From positions 203,874,208 through 203,938,207 of the forward strand of contig OV884058.1 of the NCBI GenBank assembly GCA_930367215.1: a stretch of 64,000 nt of DNA, in the 5' to 3' direction. The notes under the pieces were generated by a model. That model was given only the letters and a program-made list of their open reading frames with translations, searched no databases and was not told where the DNA came from. Shown here in pieces: positions 11,370 through 22,204 of this stretch; the first letter of the stretch is position 1; each line of letters begins with the position of its first letter. The stretch comes from Pollenia angustigena. Its lineage: Eukaryota > Arthropoda > Insecta > Diptera > Polleniidae. The position numbers and the translations under genes are program-made.

Positions 11370-13041
11370 ATACCCTGCCGTCAAATGAGTAGCTAACTAA
11401 CTTTTAGTTAGCTTTTATAGACTAACTTAAAGCCAACTACAGTATTTATCGGATATAAGAAACTTAAAAAATCCACGAAAAAAGATTCTTATAAGCGTTT
11501 CTTTCTTATATACAACTATTTTATATAAGAAACTTATTTCTTATATAAGTAGCCGATGTTTAGAGTTAATTATTCATTTGTTTACAAGGCAAAAAACACA
11601 CCGCTTCTCATGTGTACCAGCTCGCTCATTTAACGGTCGGTCTATACCAGAGATAATTATTGCGACATATATTGCAGTAAATGCCAAAATTATGCTATCT
11701 TTAATGTAGACAGCAATTTTTTGTACATATTAATTGCCGGCAATTTGTGTTGCAATAATTATTAGTCCATTTTAGTTGACAATTATTGTAACATAAAACG
11801 TCAAATTTGGTTGTCAATTGAAAAAAAGGAGCAAAAAAGAAAAAAAAATGCAAGCAAATTGTGTGAGAAAGAAATTAAATTTGTGAAATGTTATCAAATT
11901 ATAATTGTAGCAAAAGATTTAACTTAAAAAAATTAATAAAAACTGAAATATTAATCATTATTTAAATTAATATAATTTTTTTCTTATTCGATCTTTATTG
12001 TTTAAATTTGTATTTTTTGTTTAAGTTTAAGTTCTTTTTTATATAAAAATATTAATTTTACTTTAACAAAAAAAAAAAAATTTAATAAAATTAATATTTT
12101 ATTATAAATAAAAGACCTTAAGCCTAAACAAATTAATATAGATTTAAATAATACAGTCGAATAAGAAAGAATTTATATTAATAAAAATAATTTTTGCAAT
12201 ATAGTGCCAGTTTTTACACTGCACCTTCTTCCTTGATTTTTTTCAAATTATGAGTTAAAATAAATAAGAAAAACTTTTTTCTTTTGTAAAACTGTCAGAA
12301 AACAGAGTTGTCCATACAAACTACATAAATTCTATGTTGCCGTTGGAAGTTTCTTATATAAATTCTTTTTCTATACATTTTGTGGTTTTGGTGTTTAAGA
12401 AAAATGTTCTTTTATCAGTTTTTTTCTTATAAGCGTTTTTCTTATATGTAACCTTTTTTGTTAGAAAAATCACTAAAAAGACATGGTGTTTCTGAAAATG
12501 TTTCTTATAAGCGTTTTGTTCTTATATGAGATGTTCTTATATCCGATAAATACTGTACTAAGCAATGCTAAATTTACATTAGCCAAAGTGTATACAAAAA
12601 CTGTAAATTTTAAGTAAAGAGAGCCAAGTCGATTGGCAAAAAAACGGCTCCAAGATCCATAAGAGATTTAATTATTTAGGGCCATTATTACAATTTACGG
12701 AGTAGAAATTGTTAATCGGTAATGGCCAGGTTATAGTATAATTAGAAAATTAAATAAAATAACTAAATACAGTTTTAATAAAATAGTTAATTTAAAAAAA
12801 CTCAACTTAAAGTAGTAAGTTTATAGCTAGCTTCAAAAAGTTAACTTCAAGTTAACGGCTAGGTAACTAACTTTAAAGTTAACTGAAAGTAATGCAGAGT
12901 CGGACAATTGACTACTTCCTAGGACATCGCAATGTTAAAATAGTTAGTTAATTCCATATAAAAGTAATGCAAGTGTCAACCACCACTACTTGAGAAATAG
13001 TTAGCTTTCAGTTAATTTAAAGTTAACTGAATGTCCGACAG
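11370..13041. mobile_element. MITE with CCCTG ends, host of a pogo-like insertion
   Basis: Left end CCCTGCCGTCAAATGAGTAG and right end ...AACTGAATGTCCGACAGGG are imperfect inverted repeats, bordered by TACATA on both sides. The interior has repeated AGTTAGCT / TTAACTTCAAGTTAAC motifs. Without the nested element 11440-12555 it would be about 550 bp. Confidence 0.65.
11440..12555. mobile_element. pogo/Tigger-like MITE flanked by TA
   Basis: Ends CAGTATTTATCGGATATAAG and its inverted complement, flanked by TA at 11438-11439 and 12556-12557. CAGT...ACTG ends with a TA duplication are typical of pogo/Tigger elements. TTCTTATAAGCG / TATAAGAAAC motifs recur several times inside each end; the centre is AT-rich and non-coding. 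Confidence 0.85.
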
Positions 13042-13639
13042 GGTACATACATATGTGTGTTTAGTTTCATTTCAATTTTTTTTTTCTTGTACTACATAGT
13101 TAATGCTGAATGAATACATGAGTAATGATTGCTTGATTTCTGGCTTTTTTGTTTGTATTTTTTTTGTCTTTACCAAAACAATCATTGTCGCTCCGAACAC
13201 ACAAACATCTTTATTAAAAAACGAAGCTAACGATTGTATAAATAACAAAGCACGATGTGCATTACATATCTGAATGACTGCAAACCAGCAGCGAATATTT
13301 GCGGTTGCGCAAGTTTGATTGTATGACCGCAAGCGAGTGTATTTGTTGTTGTTGATTAAATGCGATTTTTTTTCAATCGCATAAAGCTGTTCTCTGTTCT
13401 GTACTTAATTTAATGTTTTTAACTGAATACATATATGATCTCCATTTTATGTTATTTAAAAAAAAATTACAGAAACAAAACAAAATTTACTTCGGCGACT
13501 TTTTTGTATTTTTCTCAGTTTTTAGCGATTTTTGACTGAAAAATTATACTAGCGTTTTTTGTATGCAAAATTTAATTTAAAATAAGAACATTTAAAAAAA
13601 ATTTTTTTTTTAAGAAAAGCTTTTCTTAAAAAATAACAT

Positions 13640-14110
13640 TTAAAAAAAATTTTGCCCCCCCCCCCCCCCCCCCCCAGATTTTATCCTGGCTACGCCCATA
13701 TGTTCGTGTATTGTCATCGGGAATATGTATGCCTGCAAAGTTTCATCCATTTGCATGGAGTAAAAGGCGGTTAAATTAACGTTACAAGATTTGATTTTCT
13801 GAAGTGAAGCTAAAGAAAAGGTTTTAAAAAAAATTTGCCCCCCCCCCCCTAGGTTTTATCCTGGCTACGCCCATGTATTCGTGTATTGTCATCGGGAATA
13901 TGCATGCCTGCAAAGTTTCATCCGGTCAAAAAGCATTTTACCAAAAAAAAAATGTTACCCCCCCCCCCCCTAGATTTAATCCCGGCTACGCCCATGTATT
14001 CGTGTATTATCATCGGGAATATATATGCCTGCAAAGTTTCATCAATTTGCATTGAGTATAAGGCGGTTAAATTAACGTTACAAGATTTGATTTTCCGAAG
14101 TGAAGCTAAA
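13640..14110 (+). repeat. Poly-C-tailed tandem repeat, ~3 units
   Basis: Each unit has a run of C followed by CTGGCTACGCCCATGT, a shared stretch on GTCATCGGGAATAT, and GCCTGCAAAGTTTCATC. Units start near 13653, 13838 and 13958. A single related unit is at 48940-49145. The inverted motif GGGCGTAGCCAGG next to a G run is common at animal DNA-transposon ends. Open frames here run through the poly-C tracts and are not credible genes. Confidence 0.7.
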
Positions 14111-14332
14111 GAAAAGGTATTAAAAAAAGAAAATTTTACAAAAACTGAACAAAATCGACGTTTGGCGATTTCTGACATCCGGTTTGGCGATGGGGCTCAA
14201 AAAAATCGGACAACCCTGGTACCGCGATTACCTGGGATGAATTCGCCTTGAAACAGTTTTAACAAGGCACCATATTTGTTTTTTGTGAAAATTTAATTTT
14301 TTTCTTGTACAGGGAAGTATTTTTTAGTACTA

Positions 14333-14880
14333 CCCTACAGATAATATTTGACTACGTGGTCCATTGTGGCTTAAATGGACTACTTACAACATGGTCCAAT
14401 GTACTGTATTATGGGCCATGTTATAAGGAATTAACATGCAGTGCTGCCAACAACTTCATGATGTAAACTTTTCTATAGTTTACAGTATTACACATTGGTA
14501 GCCCTGATGGTGTCCATTATAATTTGTTTATTTAAAAGTTCAAGTTTGTGAAATTTGTGGAAAAAAGGTAAAAAAAAAAACATTAAAAATACCAAGTTAA
14601 TATAATAAATAATAGCAATAATAGACTACAGTACACACCATAAAAGGCGATTAGTAAAAAATTAAAAAGAAAAATGCTTAAACTACCCCTTAAGTGTACT
14701 CCATACTGTAGTAACATGGAGTACTTTTAATACTAACCCACTTTAGTACACTATCGAGTAGTTTAGGGACTACTTCGGTGGGTTATATGGTCCGCTCCTA
14801 GGACATCGTTATGTTAAATGGACCACCTTTTACCCATATATTTGGAGTAGTTTTGGAGTACTCCTACTCCTTTATGGACT
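14333..14880. mobile_element. MITE related to 9670-10085, right end displaced
   Basis: Starts CCCTACAGATAATATTTGAC and shares the inverted order of ACGTGGTCCATT, CCTAGGACATCG and GGAGTACTCCTACTCC with the 9.7-kb copy. Its expected right end, CATGCATGTATGGACTAGTC in reverse, appears only at about 15215-15250. It is separated by an insertion bounded by inverted repeats (14881-14935 and 15292-15350). Confidence 0.6.
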
Positions 14881-15350
14881 AATACATACACATAACACAT
14901 ACATACATACATTAAAAAAATAACTTTTTGAATTTCACTATCTGTGTATTAGGGATATGATACCATATTCAAAAAGAAATATCGGCGATACCGATTCCGA
15001 TACCCATACACACAATAAATTAGTAAGTTGCGTTCTGTGTAAAAGCCCTTTTACACTACAACGAAATCTAGTACTTATGAGATTTCGAGCCTAATCTAGT
15101 TGTTTTTGACTAGATTTCCCATACAAAACAAAATCTACTTCTTGACTTGATTTTGACGAAAACTACTCAAAATCTAGTTGTACTTAATAATGCAACTATG
15201 GTTTCTCCATATACCCAGCAGATAACGAGACTAGTCCATACATGCATGTTAAGTCTGAGTTCATAAGGCTCATGTCTAAAAAAACTAAATAAATTCAAAA
15301 AGTATTTTTTTTTTTTAATATATGTATGTATGTGTTATGTGTATGTATTA
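14881..15350. repeat. Inverted-repeat-bounded insertion
   Basis: AATACATACACATAACACAT at the left is repeated in reverse complement at the right (15292-15350), with arms of about 55 bp. The interior contains a TATTAGGGATATGATACC stretch resembling the hAT-type end at 44839, and a displaced MITE end. Confidence 0.6.
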
Positions 15351-15439
15351 GAGTTTCTACGCGGGAAAGAATTCCCGGGACATTTTTTTAATTAATCCCG
15401 CGAAATTTTTTCCAGGAATTTTCGGGAATTTCAAATAGA

Positions 15440-15925
15440 ATATTTTGAAATTTGAATTTGCTAGCATTGTTAAAATCAAAAAACGAGCAATAAAAACATA
15501 TGTATTCTCTACTAAAATTACTAAAAACTACCTACAAATCGAACTATTTTTCCTACGCCAATAAATCAACGGTCTTTTTAATTGCTGATGAAATGTCTAA
15601 AAAGCTTCTTGAAGTAGAAAATGAAAATGTACACGGATACGCCATCACCAGATTATGAACCATCTACAATTTCTAAAAAAATAAATGTAAAGAAAATACA
15701 AAAGCCTGAAAATATCTTAAAACAATAATTGGATGTCTATAAAAAGTTTTTATTGAAAACACGGGTAAAAGGCCAACAAATTAATAATCTTTGAATGATG
15801 CGCTTCTTACTATAAAACCAACGGCAGCAGGCAATAAACATATCAACAAGGATTAGAAATAGAATCTCCGATGAGCTTTTAAATGCTTTAATAATATAAA
15901 ATTTTTTTTTGCTTAAAATAAAATT
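15440..15925 (+). pseudogene. Relic of a hAT transposase C-terminus
   Basis: The stretch near 15790-15905 reads, across frames, as NDALLTIKPTAAGNKHI and RIRNRISDELLNALI. This resembles the hAT dimerisation region, where IKPTS...ER is followed by TKIRSRLSDELLNAL. It is preceded by TCCCGGGA-rich sequence, also common near hAT ends. Several stops and frameshifts; only a fragment remains. Confidence 0.55.
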
Positions 15926-17160
15926 AATTTTACCAAGTTGCTATTAATAATAACTACTAAATATTTTTAAGTTTTAATAATTCGCGATCTCCCAAATAAA
16001 CCCTCCTAAAAATTAACCTTGGGCTTTTTAAGATGACATTTTAAATATTTCGGCTCCAGCTTTGACCCCTCGTGAGCTGGACCAGTTTGAAAAAGGGTAT
16101 ATGTTTGCATGTTTTGTTAATTTGAGAATCTGTTTCCTTACCAACATATACAAATTGGGTATCATAAGAAAGGTTTTTTTAAGGCGCGTCCAACTGTATA
16201 TACAAGAACGATCATCCTTGTTCTTTTTCTTTAATGATTTTCTGTAAAAAAATGGTTTTTGAATTTTTTGTTCGGGGTTATTTGTAATAAAAATGCCAAA
16301 TTAACATATTTTAATCTTTAGCCGATTTAATTAAATACGTGTCTCAGCTTTTTTGAAATGGGGTGGTTACCTTCGTTTTTAATAGGACAATATGGGTATC
16401 AAATTTTTTCTTTTGCCAAGTACATCATCTTTGTATGTAAATAATTCAGATTTTTGCAAATTAGATGCATTTTACACGGTGCTCTGGAATATATATATGT
16501 AAATGCAATTTTTTAGTAACTCTAATATGATAGCGGACTTAGTTTCTAGATCATGTATGGATGAAAATAGGACTAAAGTAAGAACAAAAAGGTACAAGAG
16601 TCTTGGTTAACAATACAAAACATCCGTCAAAAAGTGGGAGGTATTGGGCAAGTGGGCGCTGTACCTCCTCAGACAAAATCAAAAATTTTATAAAAACATG
16701 AATTTTAGAGTTGTCATTTGACCTATGGATACGCCTTGTATATCCAAAGATCGGAAATCTTTTGTACACCATATTTTCTCAAAAACTTGCAAAAATCGGT
16801 TCAGATACAAAAAAAATTATGGCCAAAATATAATTTTTTTTTTTTGTTGAAAAATACCCATTTTTGGAAACTATAGATCTTCCGAGTTCAAGATTTTTCA
16901 CCGAAGTAAATAGTAAATTTATTTTTAAAGACGTTGGTATATAAATCTGTCAAATCGGTTTGAGTGATGACCAAAATACTGAAATTCACTTAAAACTAAA
17001 CTTGCTTTATTTTAATAGTAGAATAATAGTAGAATAATAGTAAATAAATAAATAAATAAATAATATACATATTTAATAGCAACCAAACATGTGCAAATAA
17101 TTAAATAAAATTAAGCGATAAATACTTTATAAATAAACATGTATATATACATATGTACAT
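15926..17160. other. No gene seen
   Basis: AT-rich sequence with a (TAAA)n run near 17040-17065 and short meaningless open frames. No boundary or conserved motif is recognised. Confidence 0.6.
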
Positions 17161-17620
17161 ATATTTAGAAGTGGGTCAATTTGTTCGGGCCCAAAAAAAG
17201 TGACAAAGCGTATAGCAAAATCGTAATCTACGCAAAATTCTAAGAACTTTTCCTAAAGAAACCATGGTTCTAAAATCAAAATCGAGCTTCCGGTTTTTGA
17301 CTTAAAAGTTTGGTGCTCAGAAAATCTGAAAAAAATAATACTTTTTTGGAAATATTTATTGAAATTGGTGAGTAGTTGGCCTGTATCGCTGAAAGAGGGC
17401 TTGTTTAAAAGGAAATTTTCTCAGCTTTATATATCTGTGCTCATTTTTAGAAAATTCTGTACATAAATAATTGGTTAGGAGATTTTTGTCAAAATGTTCA
17501 TAGTCAAGCTGGTAAAATAAAAAAAATTTATTTTATTTTTTTTTTAACCCAATTTTCTATTTTAAATCCACTACCTTTTAAAAAAAGAAACTAAATGAAA
17601 AAAAAAATAAAATAAAATTA

Positions 17621-17985
17621 CCCAATAAAATTTTTTTTCATTTTGCGAAGCACTTATGGTAGGTACATTTAAAAAAATAAGCGCAATGTTATGCGCTACG
17701 CAATAAGACATACAGAAATGCAATAAAGTATGTAAGTGAAAGAGCTCTCAACAACTTAAAAAAAATAACATTTCAAGTGCTACGGCATTCCCTTACTACG
17801 AAGCAGGTTTGTAAGGAAGAATACTAAAAAGTAACTGTATCAGTGTGTAAAGCTGATCGTTACATCTAACAATTTTTATATGCTTTATGTGTCATAAATG
17901 TATTGCTTCAAAGTGGGAACTCGCCATATAAAATTCATGTCTTCCTTACAAACCTGCTTCGTTCGAAGCTCCATTTTTTATTGGG
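17621..17985. mobile_element. MITE with CCCAATAAAA ends, TTA duplication
   Basis: CCCAATAAAA... / ...TTTTATTGGG flanked by TTA on both sides. A 3-bp TWA duplication suggests PIF/Harbinger. The internal TATGCGCTACGCAATAAG and ACAAACCTGCTTCG blocks are shared with 42880-43272. Confidence 0.65.
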
Positions 17986-18814
17986 TTAGGACTTCAACAA
18001 AATTGTATTTATAAGAAAAAATACTGGCCAAACCAGAAATTAAACCATTACATCCTGGGTTACAAGGCCCAACATAACCTTTAAACCATAACAGCACTTA
18101 TTAACTTATGCGCTTAATACGAGTTTTTGTACATTTTTTTAAATATTGCTCGCTATTCTTGAAAACGCGTCAAAAAAGTGAAAATTTTTATTAAAAAAAA
18201 AATACTTTTGTTTACCATACATTTCTAAAATGGAATAAACATGAGAATTTTAACTTTAAATTGTGTGAACGATAGAACTACAAACTTTTCAGTTTCTCAT
18301 TACCTATGTATTTTTGTTTTTAAATTATGGCCCTTATTATGTAAAACGCAACGCCAAAGCATTGAAAGCAAAACAAATTCATAAAAGCAACAACAAAATT
18401 ACAAAATATTTATGAATTTGTTTTTGCTTTCAATGTACATATGTAATTCTCTGGCGTAACGTTGCGAATTATATAATTAGGGCCTATGATTCTTACTTCA
18501 CCATTTCCAATTGTAGTTCAGAAATTTCCAATTTAGCTTAAAAAATTTCCAATTGTAACATCTGAAAGTGTCCAATTGCTTTTCAGAAATTTCTGTTTTT
18601 ATAGCTAATACAATTTTTTTAAATTGGAAATGGACGATAGCAATTTGTCTGAGCCGCCATTTACTATAAGCATCTACCGTTTACTGATCTAGGGTTACCG
18701 GCACATATTCAGGGAACTGAGCGATTTGTTTAATTGCTTACCAATGTTTCCCACGTGCCATAGAATGTAATCGAGATGATATTTTGGCAGTTACTATTAA
18801 AAGCCACAACAGTA

Positions 18815-19344
18815 GTGGTATTCTGTAACTTTTAACAATAACAACAGTTGTCATAATTGTCAACATGTTTTGTTGTTTGCACTAACGATTATGTTATTCT
18901 GTAAATTGTTGTTAACAACATAGATAAAAATTAACGTCAAGTGGCAGCACTGTCAAAAAAATGGCAAAATAACGAAAAACACAAAGAGGAATAAAAAAAA
19001 ACAAATAAAATTATTAAAACTAAACAGAATTTTTTTTTAGTTTTTTGTTTTTTTAAGAAGATAAGCCAAACATTTTACTATTAAATTAAATACAAATTAT
19101 TTAATTACCATTTTCAAGTTATATTATTTCTTTTAACTAAATATTTTTTATTTTTTCAACATTTAACAATAAATAAACAACACTAAAACAGTTGTCGTTT
19201 ACTTAACACAAGCAGCTGACTTAACGATAACAAGTGCTGTTTAAAATGTTGCAGAATAGCAAAATCGTTAATTTGCTTGTTAATTTTTTTAACAATGACA
19301 ACTATTGTTAAAATTAATTACAGAATCGCACTACAGAATACCAC
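18815..19344. mobile_element. MITE with GTGGTATTCTGTA ends
   Basis: GTGGTATTCTGTA at the left and TACAGAATACCAC at the right, with subterminal TTTTAACAATA / CAACAGTTGTC in inverted order. Non-coding and about 530 bp. The target duplication is not clear. Confidence 0.65.
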
Positions 19345-20299
19345 GAATGTATAGCAAAAAAGATATTGTATGTAAATTGCAGCTATAGGCTGAAACCAAA
19401 TTTATTTACCCCCGGCTTGTCCATTATTTTTTTTATAAATTTTTTATTTTTATTTTAATCGGTTCCTTTTTTTAAGTTGTGAATTTTCCAAAAAATTGCG
19501 TTTTAATATAAAATAGAATAATAATAAAAATATTTATGTTTTAATTTTTGTATTTTCAGTTTTTGCTTAAAATATATAAAGAAATTTTCGTTTAATTAAG
19601 TTTGATTAATCAATTCTATGGCATTTTGACAAAACATCTTAAGTCAAAATTAAAAAGTTGAAAAAAATTGTGTAAATCGTACGAATTTTCATTAAAAAAC
19701 ATTTTTGCTTACGTTTTTAAAATTTTGTATTATGAACACATTTTTTCTTTAATTTCGGTTTATTTTATTTTTTTAACAAAAATGCTTTTTCACCGATTTT
19801 TTTTAAATCTTTTTTGATCTCTTATCTCCACTTAAGATGTTTTGTCAAAATGCAGCAGAATTATTTTATTTTAATACACTTTGAATTAAAATCTAGTTCA
19901 ATTATTTTATTTAACTTTTGTGTATCAAAATTTTAGCAGTTTTTGGTTTCTTATCAGCTTGACTATGATTATTTTGACAAAAACCTCTTAACCAATTATT
20001 GATGTACAGATTTTTCTAAAAATGAGCACTGATATAGAAAGCTGAGAGAATTTTCTTTTAAACAAGCCCTCTTTCAGCGATACAGGCCAACTATTCACCA
20101 ATTTCAATAAATATTTCCAAAAAAGTATTATTTTTTTCAGATTTCCTGAGCACCAAATTTTCAAGTCAAAAACCGGAAGCTCGATTTTGATTTTAGAAGC
20201 AGGGTTTCTTTAGGAAAAGTTCTTAGAATTTTGCGTAGATTACGATTTTGCTATACGCTTGGTGGGCAAAAAAATTGACCCACTCTAATGTATATGGGT

Positions 20300-20820
20300 A
20301 TTTTTTATGGGTATTCTACTTTTTATCACGCTACGACATCAAGCAATTATAATTTCACATAGCCCAATCGATTGTTACCGCTCGAATCTGTTTTCAATGT
20401 TTCCTCGTGATCCTCTTTTCTGCTCAAAACTATTCAAGTTTCTTTACAATAATTCTTTGTCCAATGGAATAATGCGTTCGCGTCTAATATGCGATCTTGA
20501 TGAGAACACTGGAGGCTATACTTCGCTGCATTTCTTTTGAGGTTTGCTCTAACACCACCATATGATCCTTTACCATGAGCAGTAGGTTACAAATGCCACT
20601 CAGCTGGCATTCCAAAATCTTTGTCATGAGCTATAAGATTTGCGAAGCTACTTTTGTTTTTAAAATGTGGACGAACTCCTTCCTTCTCTACCGTAAATTT
20701 AGATTTTAGATAATTTAGAATTATCTTCTGGTATTCATAAACTGCAACGGTATCATGTTTTAAATTGTCGGATATGATTTTGTGTTCCAGTTTTTGATCT
20801 TTCATGCAGTAAATAACTAC
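20300..20820 (-). pseudogene. Relic of a repetitive insect transposon-associated protein
   Basis: On the minus strand a 72-codon frame (20805-20587) ends FKNKSSFANLIAHDKDFGMP followed by AEWH. After a stop, frames continue as AHGKGSYGGVRANLKRNAAK (20575-20515). This matches a pattern I know from many insect repeat-encoded proteins (QFKNK..N, FG..AEWHFFATSHGKG.CDG.GG). I cannot name the superfamily with certainty. The core CDG residues are altered and stops interrupt it. Confidence 0.5.
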
Positions 20821-22204
20821 TGTGAATATTAAGTTGGTCGTTATTGTAGTTTATATAAATTTATATAAAAATATTTTAATAAAATTAGACTAATCAAAAA
20901 ATGAAAAATTTTAATTATTAAATCAATGAAAGTTTGATTAAACATAAAAATACAAAAACGTAAAAATATAGCAAGTAAAATTAAAACAAGTGTTTCTCCA
21001 CATTACCCCACATTAACATTTGTATGGCATTCTGAAGAACATACTTATAGTTCTCTGCGAAATCAAACGAAAAAACGAATTCACCAGACTTCAAATGTAT
21101 CTTTAAATCCTTAAAGAATGATCACTGCTCTTTGACTAAAAAGTCATGGCTTCTCAAATTTAGCAATCCTCTACACATTTCTTCAACAAAATCATGCACT
21201 TTTGAAATGATGGTTTTCAATGTCCATCTTTCAGCCTGAAGCCAAGATTCAAATTCGATACTTTAACGCCACATCAACAGCTGTACCTAGAAACGCCAAG
21301 AAAGGATTGGCAAAAAAGCAGAAAAAAAGCCGATACATAGCAAAGATGAATGACTGGGTATTTGAAAATTTGCAAAACTTAAACACTTTATCAGCTACAA
21401 TAAATTAATTGTAAAAAAAGTTATGATATAAAAGTATCTAACGTGATTAAGATTAAATTTTTTTTAAATTATTTATCTTTCTATTTTTTTTTTTTTGTAA
21501 TATTAGATATTATTCTTATTATTATAATAATATCTTAATTTAATTATTTTTACAAATAAATAAAAAAGATTAATTTTTATAAAATAAAAGTGATTTTAAT
21601 CCGGGGATTAACATATTGTAGGTATTACAGTATCGAAGGTATCAAATGCTAATTGGGTATGCTACACACCGTTGGAAAGGTAAATTTGTCTTGCTTCTCA
21701 GCATAAGTTTTATTTTTAAGGTTTTAGAAACTTAAACACAAATAGGAAAAAATTCAAAATAGTGCTAAAAATTGAAAACCCTCTAACAGACATAAGCTTT
21801 CTTTTGAGCAAAAAAAAAAAAGTTACCGCTTAAAAATAATAAAAAAAGTTTTATATATAAAAAATTTGTTATAAAACAAAAAAAAAAAAAATTCGAAAAT
21901 TGATAAAATAGCTACCTAAGCTACTTGGGAAACATTTTGCTACCACCAATAGTTAATAAGTAACATGGATGAGAAAGAACACCTGTTTGGCCAAAATGTC
22001 ATATGTCAAAATGACCGCCTCTAAATCAGAAACTATTTGACCGATCTTGTTGTGTGTAAACTATTATCCAATACGACTTACCTTGGGGCAAATTTCATCC
22101 AAATTGGACGACATCGATTTCAAAAGTTGGATCACTTAACATGAAATCCCTCCAAATGTATAAACTTATATTAAATGCTACCTTTAGGGGCTTTAAATAA
22201 CTTT
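20821..22204. other. No gene seen; possible repeat remnants
   Basis: A 62-codon plus-strand frame at 21220-21408 is Lys-rich with no recognised motif. 21985-22160 has repeat-like text (CCAAATTGGACGACATCGAT). Otherwise AT-rich. Confidence 0.5.

Larger units (their letters stand above)
11014..13395 (+). repeat. Direct duplication of ~350 bp flanking a MITE
   Basis: 11033-11363 and 13057-13395 are near-identical direct repeats (shared landmarks TTCTTGTACTACATAGTTA, AAAGCACGATGTGC, AATATTTGCGGTTGCGC). Only the element 11370-13041 lies between them. They could be mistaken for LTRs, but there is no coding interior, primer-binding site or polypurine tract. A tandem duplication with a MITE inserted at the junction fits better. 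Confidence 0.75.
17168..20285. mobile_element. Long-terminal-inverted-repeat DNA element, TA-flanked, 3.1 kb
   Basis: About 350 bp at 17168-17525 recur inverted at 19935-20285. The outer ends are GA(A)GTGGGTCAATT and AATTGACCCACTC, with TA at 17166-17167 and 20286-20287. Shared internal landmarks are GCGTAGATTACGATTTTGCT and TCGATTTTGATTTTAGAA. TA duplication suggests the Tc1/mariner superfamily. The interior has no transposase and hosts two MITEs (17621-17985, 18815-19344). Confidence 0.85.

Noticed and set aside
11014..13395. LTR retrotransposon (direct repeats with an interior)
   Set aside because: The interior has no gag, protease or reverse transcriptase, no primer-binding site and no TG...CA ends; it is made of MITEs.
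13886..14251. 121-codon plus-strand frame
   Set aside because: It passes through poly-C and poly-A tracts of a tandem repeat; the proline and lysine runs are artefacts.
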